This document shows, piece by piece, positions 23,361 through 32,736 of a stretch of 64,000 nucleotides of DNA (position 1 is the stretch's first letter; each line of letters starts with the position of its first letter). The position numbers were made by a program, and so were the translations under genes. Origin of the DNA: Impatiens glandulifera (taxonomy: Eukaryota; Streptophyta; Magnoliopsida; Ericales; Balsaminaceae). The stretch lies in the NCBI RefSeq assembly GCF_907164915.1, contig NC_061868.1:27461819-27525818 (forward strand). The letters are read 5' to 3'. The notes below the pieces were generated by a model, which was given only the letters and a program-made list of their open reading frames with translations, was not told the origin of the DNA and searched no databases.

Positions 23361-24322
23361 TTAAACGCGTACAGCTGGTGTTTGCATTTTTTTCTCTGGC
23401 CTCGCAGAATTGAGCATGAGTGTTGTTGGTCGAATTTCCGGATCTCAAACATCTCAGATAATTTACCTTTAATGGCACGTAGTCTCCACTTGCATGTCTC
23501 ATCCAAACATTTCACATATCAAAGATATTTTCTTGACTTCTCCACTTTGAATTCAAAATGATTAGTCATCGCATATTTATATAGCATCAATTGTAATTCT
23601 TTTTTATTTTCAAACAAGGCACCGACTTCCAATACAGTTTCAGTAGTTAATGCCATTGCAAATGAGGGGTCTGTCGGTGATATGTTTGTCGGGTCTGTCG
23701 ATGGTGTACCCAATGATGATATTCTTGCACTAGATGGTGTACCCATTGATGATCTTCTTGCACTAGTTGTTGTACCCATTGATGATCTTCTTGCACTAGT
23801 TGGTGTACCCATTAATTCTCTTCTTGCAATAGTTGGTGTAGGTATTGATGTAAAGAGTTATCTTTGTCTTCATTTTGACTTTCAACAAAGACATCCGATG
23901 GTACAACTTCTAGTACAATTTTTTGAGTAAGTTGTGGTGGTAGTATACTTTCTTGAGTTGGGTGTGTAAGTAGTGGTATCTTTTTTAATTAAATTGTGAC
24001 TTCTCTACTACAGAGACACACGATGGTCACACAGTTCGACCCAAAATCAAGCGTGATAAATATGTGTTCAAATCCTCATCTTCATCAATAACAACAGGTC
24101 TAGGATTTATGATACGTGAAATATCATACTTGACTTACAGCACTAAATCATATATAGATTTCTGCACGTTAAGTCTATCATAGAGTTTGTCAACTAATTT
24201 GGAATTCCGAGTACTTTGGAGGTAAATCCAATGTTTTGATTGAAGAGGCATCAAAATACAATATTCCATCAGCATTAAATTTCCACTCTCCATTATAGAA
24301 AACAAAAACTTCGGCTGCAATA
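23345..24322 (-). pseudogene. MuDR-type transposase, N-terminal remnant
   Basis: Minus strand, from MQPKFLFSIMESGNLMLMEY at 24320. The N-terminal domain follows (LVDKLYDRLNVQKSIYDLVL, then a stop, then NPRPVVIDED, an acidic patch usual in plant MULE proteins), a repeat-encoded Ser/Thr-rich linker (MGTPTSARRSS repeats) and the MuDR DNA-binding-type domain: VGALFENKKELQLMLYKYA, FEFKVEKSRKYL, stop at 23519, DETCKWR, FEIRKFDQQHSCSI. The catalytic DDE domain is absent. Stops differ from unit 2, so the two decayed separately. Confidence 0.7.
23697..23832. repeat. 33-bp in-frame minisatellite in the MuDR linker
   Basis: Four units of the type GGTGTACCCATTGATGATCT, encoding 11-residue repeats (MGTPTSARRSS-like) on the minus strand. 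Unit 2 has shortened versions. Confidence 0.8.
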
Positions 24323-24371
24323 AAAAACATTATTTAGAAACGGGAAATGGATAATTAATACTGTGAAATGG

Positions 24372-24428
24372 AAGGCCTTCGCGAAACGGGAAGCCCTTCG
24401 CGAAACGGGAAGCCCTTCGCCAAACGGG
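24372..24428. repeat. 19-bp minisatellite, three units (one in unit 2)
   Basis: AAGCCCTTCGCGAAACGGG repeated three times with single-base variants. Only one unit is present at 57551-57569, so it expanded or contracted after the duplication. Confidence 0.85.
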
Positions 24429-24862
24429 AAGTGACATCGGATAAACCCTAAACAACAATGATTCAAAGATGCAAAAACTGAACAATAATAAACTTGATGT
24501 ATCATAGGATAAACGTACCAAGTGTAATAATGCTCGTGCTCTTCGTGGAGCTCATTGTCTGTAGCCGTCGCCGCCGATCACCACCGCCGCAGCCGCCTAG
24601 TTTAGAGAGAAGGAGGAGAAGAGCGGGAAGAGAGAATGAGAAGAAAATAAATGAAAAAAAAAGATGCGAGGTTATATTAAATAGTAAGGGTATTCTGGAC
24701 TTTTCAAACTTTTATACTTTGCGAAACGCGAAGTCCCTTCGCATGACGCAAAAAGGGTATTTTCGTCCAAAAAAATTAAAGTGGTCACCAGAGCAATTTT
24801 ATTTAGCCGGTGACCACGGAGGAAAATACCTCCATCATTAGGGTCATTTCGTCAAATTTCCC

Positions 24863-25355
24863 AGTTGGAGTCTCTATCCCTAATTTGAGTATGCGTGTCT
24901 TAGTTTTCAAAAATAATTAAATTTTAACCATTTTATTAAAAGAAATTTATTTCTGTTTTAAAAAAATTATAAAGAAAAAGTAAAATTGTAAAATTATTTT
25001 ATATTTTTCAGTTAAATTATTTCTTAAAATTTTACATTTATTCATAATTATTAACCTTTATCTTATACTAGTAAAGTTTTCGTACATTTGTAAGGTTAAA
25101 AATAATTTTATCGTAACCATTTTGCCGACTTATTTTTGTAAATCATGTAATATATTCCTTAGCCAACTATCTATTCTTTACCGAACTTCATCAACTCACT
25201 TCGGTCATCCACCAATTCTATTTTCACCCTCTTATAAACTCACTTTCGTTAACCAGCATATTATATATTACCCAATCACCTCCCTTTTCTCGAGCTTTAT
25301 CAATTTATTTATGACAAATAACAATATTATTTTCACCCACTTATTATGTAGAATG
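24863..25355. other. Intergenic DNA between MULE and hAT fragment
   Basis: No gene. The first 78 codons of an ORF running into the hAT fragment lie here, but unit 2 has the same sequence without hAT, so that ORF start is not part of the transposase. Confidence 0.6.
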
Positions 25356-26033
25356 TTAGCAGTTGAGTTTTGTTTTCCAAAACTTTATTCCCATGGTGAT
25401 GCCCAAAGAAATATTTGTAAGGTTAAAGATGCTCTTGTTAGCCTTTATGATGTCTATGTTGCTGAAAATGCTTGTGAAAGAATTTCTCGTTCATTCCATT
25501 TGGAAAATATTGGCTCTTCCAATTCTAATACGACTCAACGTGATTCTTCCTCCAATTGGGATGACTTTGATGCTTATTGTGCGGAAATTGAGACTTCAGA
25601 GCCTTCAAAATCTGAATTATTAGACTATCTCGAAAAGGGTCGTTTGAAGAAGAGTGAAATTCCTAAAGATTTTTCATGTTTAGATTGGTGGAAAATGAAT
25701 AGACTACAATATCCAGTGTTATCAAAAATGGCCGCTGATATTTTAGCTATTCCAGTAAGTTCGGTAGCTTCCGAAGCAACATTTAGTGCTGGGACGAGGG
25801 TCATTGATTCTTATCGTTCATCACTTTCCCCAGAGACGGTACAAGTTCTTCTATGTGGAGGAGATTGGCTTCGACATTTGCATGGAGTGAAAAAAAATAC
25901 GAGGGTAAGTGAAATTTAATATTTTTTATTTTACGTTAACATATATTATTATTTGAACATTAATTTAACTATATATTGTTTTTTTCAGAGAGATAAAACT
26001 TATCAAGAAATTTGTCTTCTGGAATCCAAATAA
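25356..26033 (+). pseudogene. hAT transposase C-terminal fragment (dimerisation domain)
   Basis: Sequence from about 25357 reads [31 protein letters not shown], then the dimerisation region [32 protein letters not shown] and [12 protein letters not shown]. An intron at 25905-25988 (GTAAGT...TTTTTTCAG) joins in phase to a last exon RDKTYQEICLLESK with stop at 26031-26033. The BED finger and catalytic regions are absent. The exon is otherwise open, indicating a young insertion. In intact elements the domain mediates transposase oligomerisation. Confidence 0.85.
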
Positions 26034-26375
26034 GGTGTTATTTTTTAGTTTGGACTTTGGAAGTTTGGATTAAGTAAGTTTGGACTTTGGAATGTTGGGA
26101 ACTTTGGAGTTTTGATTAAGTAAGTTTGGTTGTTTTATGTTGGACTAATTTAATATATTGTATGTTTGGACTTTAGATTTTAGATATTTTTAGTTAGAAT
26201 GGTTATGTTTTAAGTTGAATGTTTTAATGTGTAATGTTGTGTGTTCTATTTGATTTTGATGGAATGTTTATGTTTTAGGTGAAATGAATAATTCTATATG
26301 TTTATTCATTTTGTTGTGATCTTTTGATATATTGAAAGTGTGAAACTATTTAGTTGATATGTTTTAATTTTGTAT

Positions 26376-26615
26376 GTTTCGAGTCGAGTTCGAGCTCAAG
26401 CTATAAATCGAACTAATCGAGTCGAGCTCGAGCCGAGCTCTTGAGCTCGGTAAAATTCAAGCTAATCGAGTCGAGTTCGAGTCGAGCTCGAGTACTTGTT
26501 TTGAGTTCGAGTTCGAGCTCGAGCTTTAATTTTGATACTCGATCGAGTTCGAGCCGTTGAAATTTTTTCGAGCTCGAGCTCGAGTAGACCTCCACTCGAG
26601 CTCGACTCGACTCGT
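26376..26615. repeat. GAGCTCGAG-type palindromic simple repeat at hAT 3' end
   Basis: Irregular repeats of GAGTCGAGCTCGAG and GAGTTCGAG, each nearly self-complementary, directly inside the putative right terminal repeat. Such subterminal repeats are usual transposase-binding regions in hAT elements; that role is inferred here. Confidence 0.6.
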
Positions 26616-26631
26616 TTTCAGCCCTAGAATG

Positions 26632-27819
26632 AACACTTAACCATTACACCACTGAAGATTGTTGATTTCTTTTTTATAAATTTATGTGTGAATATATAAT
26701 TGATAATACGAATTAAAAATATTATTAGTTTAATTATTTAAAATGTTGGAGTTATATTATTAGAAATGTCATACGTTAATCAATTTTGAAGGTTCATTTT
26801 AAAATATAAAGTGGTATTAGCCTAGTTGTTTAAAATCTTAAACTTATATTGTGATGTTGCAAGTTCAAAACTTGTGTATATCATATTTTTTATTTAATTT
26901 TTTAAGTTTATGGGTGGGCGGATCAACCCCCGACCCGACCCAAGTATTTATTTAGTCTCACATACGTATCCAAATTGTGATCTCTCGACACGAAAAGTCG
27001 GACACTTTAAAAATTAAGCATATATATATATATATTTGTATAATATTGATTTAAGAAATAATATTAACACAAAAAAATCTAATATTTTTTATGATAATAC
27101 AACTAAAAAAATATTGTGACAATATTTTGAAGATTCTTCACCAAGATTTTAGTGTTGACCTAGTTTGTGCTTATTTAAATGTGCAATCAAACATTTTAGA
27201 AAGCTAAAATTTTTGACTTGAGAACATTGTTTTCAGTCCCAATTTTGTATCTGTTAGGTTTGGGGAGACCGAGTGTTATATAAACTAATGTCATAACCAA
27301 AATTTTTATTGATGTAATCTCTATATTAATCTTCTCAATAATACTCTCTTCTTTGATGGACGTAGCCAAGTTTAATTTTTGATGAACCACGTTAAAATTT
27401 GTATCATTATTTATTGTTTATGCCGTCCCTCGTATTTTAGTCGCAGCAGTTAATAATACAATTAAAAATGATGTTTTTGTCGGGCCATCGGAGGGAGCAA
27501 GCACATCACACGTGGGATCAAAATTTTGATAAGGGGAAGCACGTGGATCAACATTTGCTAACATACATGGAGGGAGATGATGAATCACGTGGATCAAAAG
27601 GAGAAACACCTGGATAAAAATTTTGTTAACATGCATCATTGTAACATGTTCGTGGAACAAATGATTCAAATATTGTAACACGTTTTCAATGTAACCCAAA
27701 ACTGATGTGATCTAAAATCCCAAAGCAATAAGTTTGAATGATTTATATATTTGATGTGGAAGAAGCCATTATTAACAAATTCAATTCATCTCTGAATCTG
27801 ATGAAAAAAAAGTGATCAT
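26632..27819. promoter_or_regulatory. 5' flank of the unit-1 UGT
   Basis: AT-rich 1.2 kb with no gene. It contains a possible tRNA-derived SINE-like head (A-box-like TAGCCTAGTTGT at 26818, B-box-like AAGTTCAAAAC at 26861), a (TA) run near 27022, three perfect CACGTG G-boxes (27509, 27540, 27586) within related ACGTGGATCA repeats, and TTTATATAT at 27742, about 70 bp before the ATG, as the TATA candidate. Confidence 0.55.
27509..27591. promoter_or_regulatory. Cluster of three G-boxes (CACGTG) upstream of the UGT
   Basis: CACGTG at 27509-27514, 27540-27545 and 27586-27591, two of them extended to CACGTGGATCA, spaced 31 and 46 bp. A fourth degenerate copy is CACCTGGATAA. G-boxes bind bZIP and bHLH factors in plants; ABA, light or jasmonate control is possible but inferred. 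Fully conserved at 59364-59446. Confidence 0.6.
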
Positions 27820-29261
27820 ATGGAGACGAAGAAGCCATGCTTGAATGTTGTAATGGTCCCATGGCTAGCCCATGGCCATGTCTCTCCTTACTTAGAGCTT
27901 GCCAAAAGACTTGCCGACAGAAACTTCCGAATCTATCTATGTTCAACTCCGATCAATCTGAGCTCCATCAAGAAAAGGGTCACACAGAAATACTCTCAAT
28001 CGATCAAACTCATCGAATTCCATATCCCATCTCAACCCGACCTTCCTCCCCATTTCCACACAACAAATGGCCTCCCACTTCACCTCAAATCAGTTCTCAA
28101 AAGAGCCATGGACAAGGCCAGCCCATCTTTCACCCAAATCATTAAAACCCTGAAACCGGACATACTCATTTACGACTTCAACCAGCAATGGGCATCAATA
28201 GCCGCAACAACAATCGGGATACCATCAGTTCCATTCATCAGCGGTAGCGCTTCCGCCATCTGTTATATCTTCCATACATTTATGAAACAGGGCGTTGACT
28301 TCCCTTATCCCGTCTTGAATCTACGGGGAACTCACTGGAACCGAATAATTCAAGAAATGTTGAATACAACTCTGAGTGAGCAAAGTCAAACTGAAAGTGG
28401 AAGTAATATTCTTATTTTCAATCTATTTAGTTTAAATTTCAGAACTATAATAATATATTTCCAATAGGCATTCCGCTCTTTAGTAGAACCTGCGACATCA
28501 TATTCATGAAGACGTTTGGAGAATTGGAAGGGAAATACATAGAGTACGGATCAAACCTACTTGGAAAAAAGATAGTCCCCACGGGTCCTCTGGCTCAAGA
28601 ACACGGAGACTCGGAAGATAACAGCGAGATCATGGAGTGGCTTAACAAGAAAGAGGCATCTTCAACAGTTTTCGTATCATTTGGAACAGAGTCCTTTTTG
28701 TCTAGAGAAGAAATAGAGGAAGTAGCAAAAGGGTTGGAGCTAAGTATGGTGAATTTCATTTGGGTGCTTAGATTTTCCTTTGAGGAGGAGGAGAAGATTT
28801 CAATTGAAGAAGCACTGCCCAATGGCTTTCTTGAGAGGGTGGGAGATAGAGGTCTTGTAGTTGAGAAATGGGCTCCGCAAGCTAGAATCTTGATGCACCC
28901 AAATGTTGGAGGATTTGTAAGCCATTGTGGGTGGGGTTCTATAATGGAGGCCATGACATTTGGAATTCCAATTGTGGCTATACCCATGAACTTAGACCAA
29001 CCAGTGAATGCGAGGTTAGTGGAGGAGATCGGTGTGGGGTTGGAAATAAATAGAGATGAGAATGGAGGGTTGAGCGGGGAAGAGATTGCAGAGTTTATAA
29101 GGGAAGTCATAGTTGGTGATGAAGATGGGAAGAAGATTAGGGACAATACAAGAGAAATGAAACACAAAATCAAAAGTAAAGGAGAAGAAGATATGGATTG
29201 TGTTGTGGAAGACTTGTACAAGCTTCACAAGAAGAATATTCATGAAAAAAACATGGATTAA
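27820..29261 (+). CDS. UGT94-like UDP-glycosyltransferase, copy 1
   Basis: Predicted cytosolic family-1 glycosyltransferase moving a sugar from a UDP-sugar, in this branch usually onto the sugar of an existing glycoside. Exon 1 is 27820-28402 and exon 2 28468-29261, giving 458 residues, normal for the family. Residues 13-23 are VPWLAHGHVSP with the catalytic His20; Asp119 in LIYDF is the likely charge-relay partner. CSTPINLSSI and LPPHFHTTNGLP are typical of UGT94-like proteins. The 44-residue PSPG box spans 329-372 (WAPQ...NLDQ) and has HCGWGS instead of the usual HCGWNS. ATG chosen because family homology starts at once. The acceptor is unknown (flavonoid, crocetin or saponin glycosides are all possible). 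Confidence 0.9.
28403..28467 (+). other. 65-bp phase-1 intron of UGT copy 1
   Basis: GTAATATT...CCAATAG, very AT-rich. Splicing joins TESG to IPLFSRTCDIIFMKTFGE and restores the family reading frame; without it exon 1 ends at a TAG at 28465-28467. The relic intron in pseudogene B has the same position and phase. Confidence 0.8.
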
Positions 29262-29789
29262 TTCTCGAAGCTTATATATATTTCTCATACTTTTGTAATA
29301 CTTAAATTGTTTTTAGATTATACAATTTTATGTCATGTTATTATTAGTTAATCCTATGTACTTAGTTGTTATAATTTCTTTTAATTAATTTGTTGATTAT
29401 GTTCAGGGTTGTCTCTACGTAAGCTCAGCAAAATCCTTGGACAAAGAGATCAAGATGTTACCCCCATTATAATCTTTCTAATTAAAAGGGTCATTATTTT
29501 CACTAAAACTTAGTGTTTTTTTTTTTTTTATAAATTATTAAACTGTTTTTTTAAAACGACTTAGCATCATTTCACTAAAAATTCCCCAAAACGGGAAAAA
29601 ACCTACGAGTTTAAGAGATTATTCTAGACAGGCCTATAATGATTTTGAAGTTGTAACATTCTGAATAAAAGTTAAAAAGCTAAAAACGTAAATGAATTAT
29701 TTGATTACAATGTTTTCAATTCCAGTGAATTCAAAAAACGGTAAATTCTAGTTCCTGTAAATATTCCAGTTCTGCTCTGTGCTTGGGAT
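29262..29789. other. 3' flank of UGT copy 1
   Basis: AT-rich and non-coding. Homology with the unit-2 UGT flank ends near 29550. Confidence 0.5.
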
Positions 29790-30035
29790 TCTTCTCCACG
29801 TCATGCGAGGGCGCTACAATCCGATACAATATATTTACATAACTCTTCAACACTCCTGCGGGTTCTGCCATATACCCTTGCATTTCGTTCTTACCAAATG
29901 TTATACACCACTACTCCAAAGTCGCACTTGAACACGTTTGTTGCAAATCTATTTCCCTTGGCTTTGAGTAGTGTTGCTTCTTTGATTTTATTGCATTCGC
30001 TCGAGAAACTGATCAGCTCCAAGCTTTTATAGAAT
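29790..30035 (-). pseudogene. LINE reverse-transcriptase C-terminal remnant (zf-RVT-like)
   Basis: On the minus strand a frame reads NRFATNVFKCDFGVVVYNIW, stop, ERNARVYGRTRRSVEELC. This resembles the end of plant non-LTR retrotransposon or zf-RVT proteins (the typical YxIWxERNxR...RS pattern). One in-frame stop separates Trp and Glu. It is short and truncated by AT-rich DNA on one side and the gypsy insertion on the other. Found only in unit 1. Confidence 0.45.
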
Positions 30036-30059
30036 CTGTCACAAAGCTCTGAAACAATA

Positions 30060-30542
30060 TGTTACGGTCTGCTCACTAAAACCTCGGTCCTAAAATATTT
30101 GTAGCACCCGTCTCTCGGCCCAAGTTTGCATAAGGGCCAATTTATGTTTTTTATTAAATAATTCTGTTTTGTTTTCTTTCTCTCTTATTTCTCTTGAAAC
30201 TGAATTCTGTTATTTTGGAAGTAGTTGTAACCGAATACTCTTGGGTAACTCAGCCTCTTTAAATGTTGATGCCCACCCCACTTTTGGGGCTATGAATTGA
30301 ATATTTTGGAACTTGGTGCTCTAAGTTATCTCTCGGCCCTCATCCTTTTTCTTGGACTACTAGGTGTATTCTAGTGGTATTCTCTTCTCACCACGGTTTC
30401 TTCTCTCTTTAACCTCGAATTCTTTCCTCACTCTATGTCCGCTGCGTTTGAGTATTGAATTCCATCCTTGGTCTCATCAATCAAGAACTCGTTTCTTGAA
30501 TCAAAGAACTCAAAAGGCCCGGTTATAGTTTAAAGTGTAACA
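30060..30542 (+). repeat. 5' LTR of gypsy-type element 2
   Basis: 483 bp from TGTTACGGTC to AGTGTAACA, followed by ATTGGTATCAGAGC. Confidence 0.92.
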
Positions 30543-30544
30543 AT

Positions 30545-30556
30545 TGGTATCAGAGC
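30545..30556 (+). promoter_or_regulatory. Primer-binding site (initiator-Met tRNA)
   Basis: TGGTATCAGAGC two bases after the 5' LTR; exact match to the usual plant site. Confidence 0.9.
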
Positions 30557-30571
30557 TTGGCGATTATCCAA

Positions 30572-31506
30572 ATGGTAGAAAACCGCCAGCAAACAGAAAT
30601 GGTAGCACTAAAGTTTCTAATTGAAGTATTGTCCCAACAATCAGCCGCTACGCATGCCATTTTGCACCAACACATGACAGAATCGACTGCCTTGCATGGC
30701 GCCCTTAAACAGCAGCTGGCCGAACTAAGCAATAATATAGACGGAAGATTCAGTGTAACTGAAGAAAGACTTACAGCAATTTAAAGTGCCGCGTCGGGTA
30801 AGGGCCAAGATCCCCGCGCCGACCCCGATGATCAATGATGAGCCTTCTTGCCACGGTCCTCTATTTAGGACCCCGCACCCTAGCCAGAACCGCAACCACC
30901 AATATGTTCCTCCCACTCGGCTAACCAAGGTCGACGTCCCTTGGTATGATGGGTCGGATGTCGAGGGCTGGTTGATATCCGCCGAGCAATTCTTCAGGGT
31001 GGACAGGACCAAGGATGACACTAAATTAGATATTGCCCCATTCACTTTTCTGGCGAAGCAAGAATGTGATACGGGTCATATCTTCAGAACCGCAACCAAA
31101 AGGAAGCATTGTCATGGGATGTGTTCAAAAGAAACCTCGTGGCGCAATTTGGGCCCTCTATACACGACACTCCAATGAGGCAGTTGATGAATTCTAAACA
31201 GGTTGGTTCGGTCCAAGAATATAATCTCCGGTACATGTCGATCTCTCAAAAGTTATTACATATGCCGAGGGACTATGTCATAGATTGCTACTTGTCCGGT
31301 CTAAGGGAAGAGATTGCGAACTGTATGAGGTTGCGATTCCCAGATTCTTTAAACGAAGCCATGTCCATGGCTAAGGTCCAAGAAGCAATGTATCGGTCCC
31401 TAATGTGCAGCGGGCACATATACAGCGCCGAAGCACCATTGCTGCCCAAGCCATCGAGTATCAACACAGCCTGGCCGAGCACCAATACCGACTTCAAGAA
31501 TTCATA
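30572..31506 (+). pseudogene. gag pseudogene of gypsy-type element 2
   Basis: Starts MVENRQQTEM at 30572 with a coiled-coil-like N-terminus and stops at 30782. A second frame (30786 to about 31090) holds the gag core start, TKVDVPWYDGSDVEGWLISA and EQFFRVDRTKDD. A third stretch back in the first frame (31109-31507) continues LSWDVFKRNLVAQFG, YNLRYMSISQKL and CYLSGLREEIANC. Two frameshifts and one stop make it inactive. Confidence 0.85.
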
Positions 31507-31564
31507 ATATGAGTCCTCTTCAAGTGCAAACCAGGGCCATGCTAAGTAATTAGACCCGGTCTCA

Positions 31565-32437
31565 ATGGATGAAAGGAGAAAGAAGGGCCTATGCTACTCT
31601 TGCAATGAAAAATGGCAACCAAACTATAGGTGTAAATCAAAGTTATTCATGGTCTCGGCCAATCAAAATGACCAAGAACCCGATCAAGAACCTATTTTTG
31701 ATGATTTACCTTCGTTGACTGGCCTAAGGGATGAACCAACCATATCTTTACATGCCTTTACCGGGTCTAAAGCTTTTCAAACACTCCAGATTCTTGGCAA
31801 AGTTGGGAACCAGCCGGTAGTGATCCTGATCGATACAGGCAACACCCACAATTTTATCAATAGCAGAATTTTGGAGAAAATAGAACACAAAAGCATAGCA
31901 ACCCGGGTGCAATCGGTTAGAGTGGTCGATGGGTCTAATGTGTTATGCTCTAGTGTTTGCAAAGAGTTGAAGTGGTCAATGGAAGGCAATGAATATCAAA
32001 CAGAAATGAAGGTAATTTCCATGGACGGATATGATATTGTGTTGGGCATTGAATGGTTGATTACTCTAGGCCCGTCATCTTGGGACTTCGAAAAGCTGAC
32101 CCTATCCTATGAGAAGCAAGACAGAACCACGGTCCTAAAGGGGATTCCTCGGTCGCAGGTCAGTTTGATGCATGGAAACCAGCTGGAAAAGACTCTAGAT
32201 GAATATAGTGTTGATGTCAAAATGCAAATAAAGAGTAAGCCCGAAGGCCAAACTGTTTCACTCGCGGCAATGACCTTGGAAGATATTCCTGAAGAACTAA
32301 TTAGAAGCTATGGCTTCTTCGATGTCGCTGTTATGCTGGTTCGAGAAAAAAACTTGGCCTGGATTTTTGATAATACTATAGATTATAGGCGAAGTTGGAA
32401 GAAATTATTTTTGCACCAGGTGCTAGAGACATTGTAG
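31565..32437 (+). pseudogene. Zinc-knuckle-like and aspartic protease ORF of gypsy-type element 2
   Basis: A 290-codon open stretch in the gag frame. MDERRKKGLCYSCNEKWQPN is a knuckle-like motif that has lost its His. Retropepsin follows, with VILIDTGNTHNFI (catalytic Asp) near residue 100 and ISMDGYDIVLGIEWL. After the protease the ORF runs into sequence that does not reach a reverse transcriptase and stops at 32435-32437. It was probably once the front of a gag-pol polyprotein, with everything downstream deleted. Confidence 0.8.
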
Positions 32438-32736
32438 CAACAAAGGTCAGCTCTAAACACTGAAAAACTCGACCTTAGGTGCACAAAAATTCCTCATAGG
32501 GGCGGAGTGGCAAGCGACCCGGCAGTGTAAAAGACCACGAGGACCCGGCCAGTTCCACTACTGAAACGATTATACCGAAAGTTTTTTGAGAAAATACGGT
32601 CCTATGCTACGACCCTTGCTGAATGTGTCGAAGCCCGGCCGAAGCAATAGTTTATTGAAGATTGAAGATGTGCATTAGAGGCTGACCAGTCCACGTTCTT
32701 TTCGTCGAGGGCAACGAACCTTGAAAGGGGAGATTA

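Larger units (their letters stand above)
19876..24862 (-). mobile_element. Mutator-like element (MULE) with degenerate long inverted ends
   Basis: The left end GAGAAATTTAATGAGATGAC matches the reverse complement of the right end, GGGAAATTTGACGAAATGAC. About 100 bp further in, similarity returns (TTGGATGAAAATATC against TTGGACGAAAATACC). Inside, on the minus strand, is the N-terminal part of a MuDR-type transposase; the catalytic region is missing, so it is non-autonomous. No clear 9-bp target duplication remains. A large LTR-like block sits within it. Same structure in unit 2. Confidence 0.65.
25356..26631 (+). mobile_element. Truncated hAT transposon, unit 1 only
   Basis: The segment is absent from unit 2, where a single TAGAATG (58480-58486) replaces the two copies flanking it here (25349-25355 and 26625-26631). 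It holds the C-terminal hAT dimerisation domain and a 3' region. Its right end, read on the minus strand, begins TAGGGCTGAAAACGAGTCGA, similar to hAT terminal inverted repeats. The left terminal repeat is missing. It is either an abortive insertion in unit 1 or a deletion in unit 2 between the 7-bp repeats. Confidence 0.75.

Noticed and set aside
24293..24521. Overlapping minus-strand ORFs over the 19-bp repeats
   Set aside because: Repeat translation only; shortened by the missing repeats in unit 2.
24494..24841. 115-codon ORF with an Arg-rich start in the MULE right end
   Set aside because: Lies in MULE terminal sequence and is lost in unit 2; simple GC-rich repeat translation.
19867..24871. 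9-bp target-site duplication around the MULE
   Set aside because: AATTATAAT on the left and CAGTTGGAG on the right do not match; duplication not supported.
25122..25355. Upstream start of the ORF that includes the hAT domain
   Set aside because: The same 78 codons exist in unit 2 without hAT, so they are flanking DNA fused by chance.
27743..27946. Minus-strand ORF over the UGT start codon
   Set aside because: Antisense shadow of UGT exon 1 and its leader.
28595..29221. 208-codon minus-strand ORF inside UGT exon 2 (also 60444-61070)
   Set aside because: Antisense shadow of the conserved UGT frame; low-complexity Ser/Pro/Leu composition with no domain.
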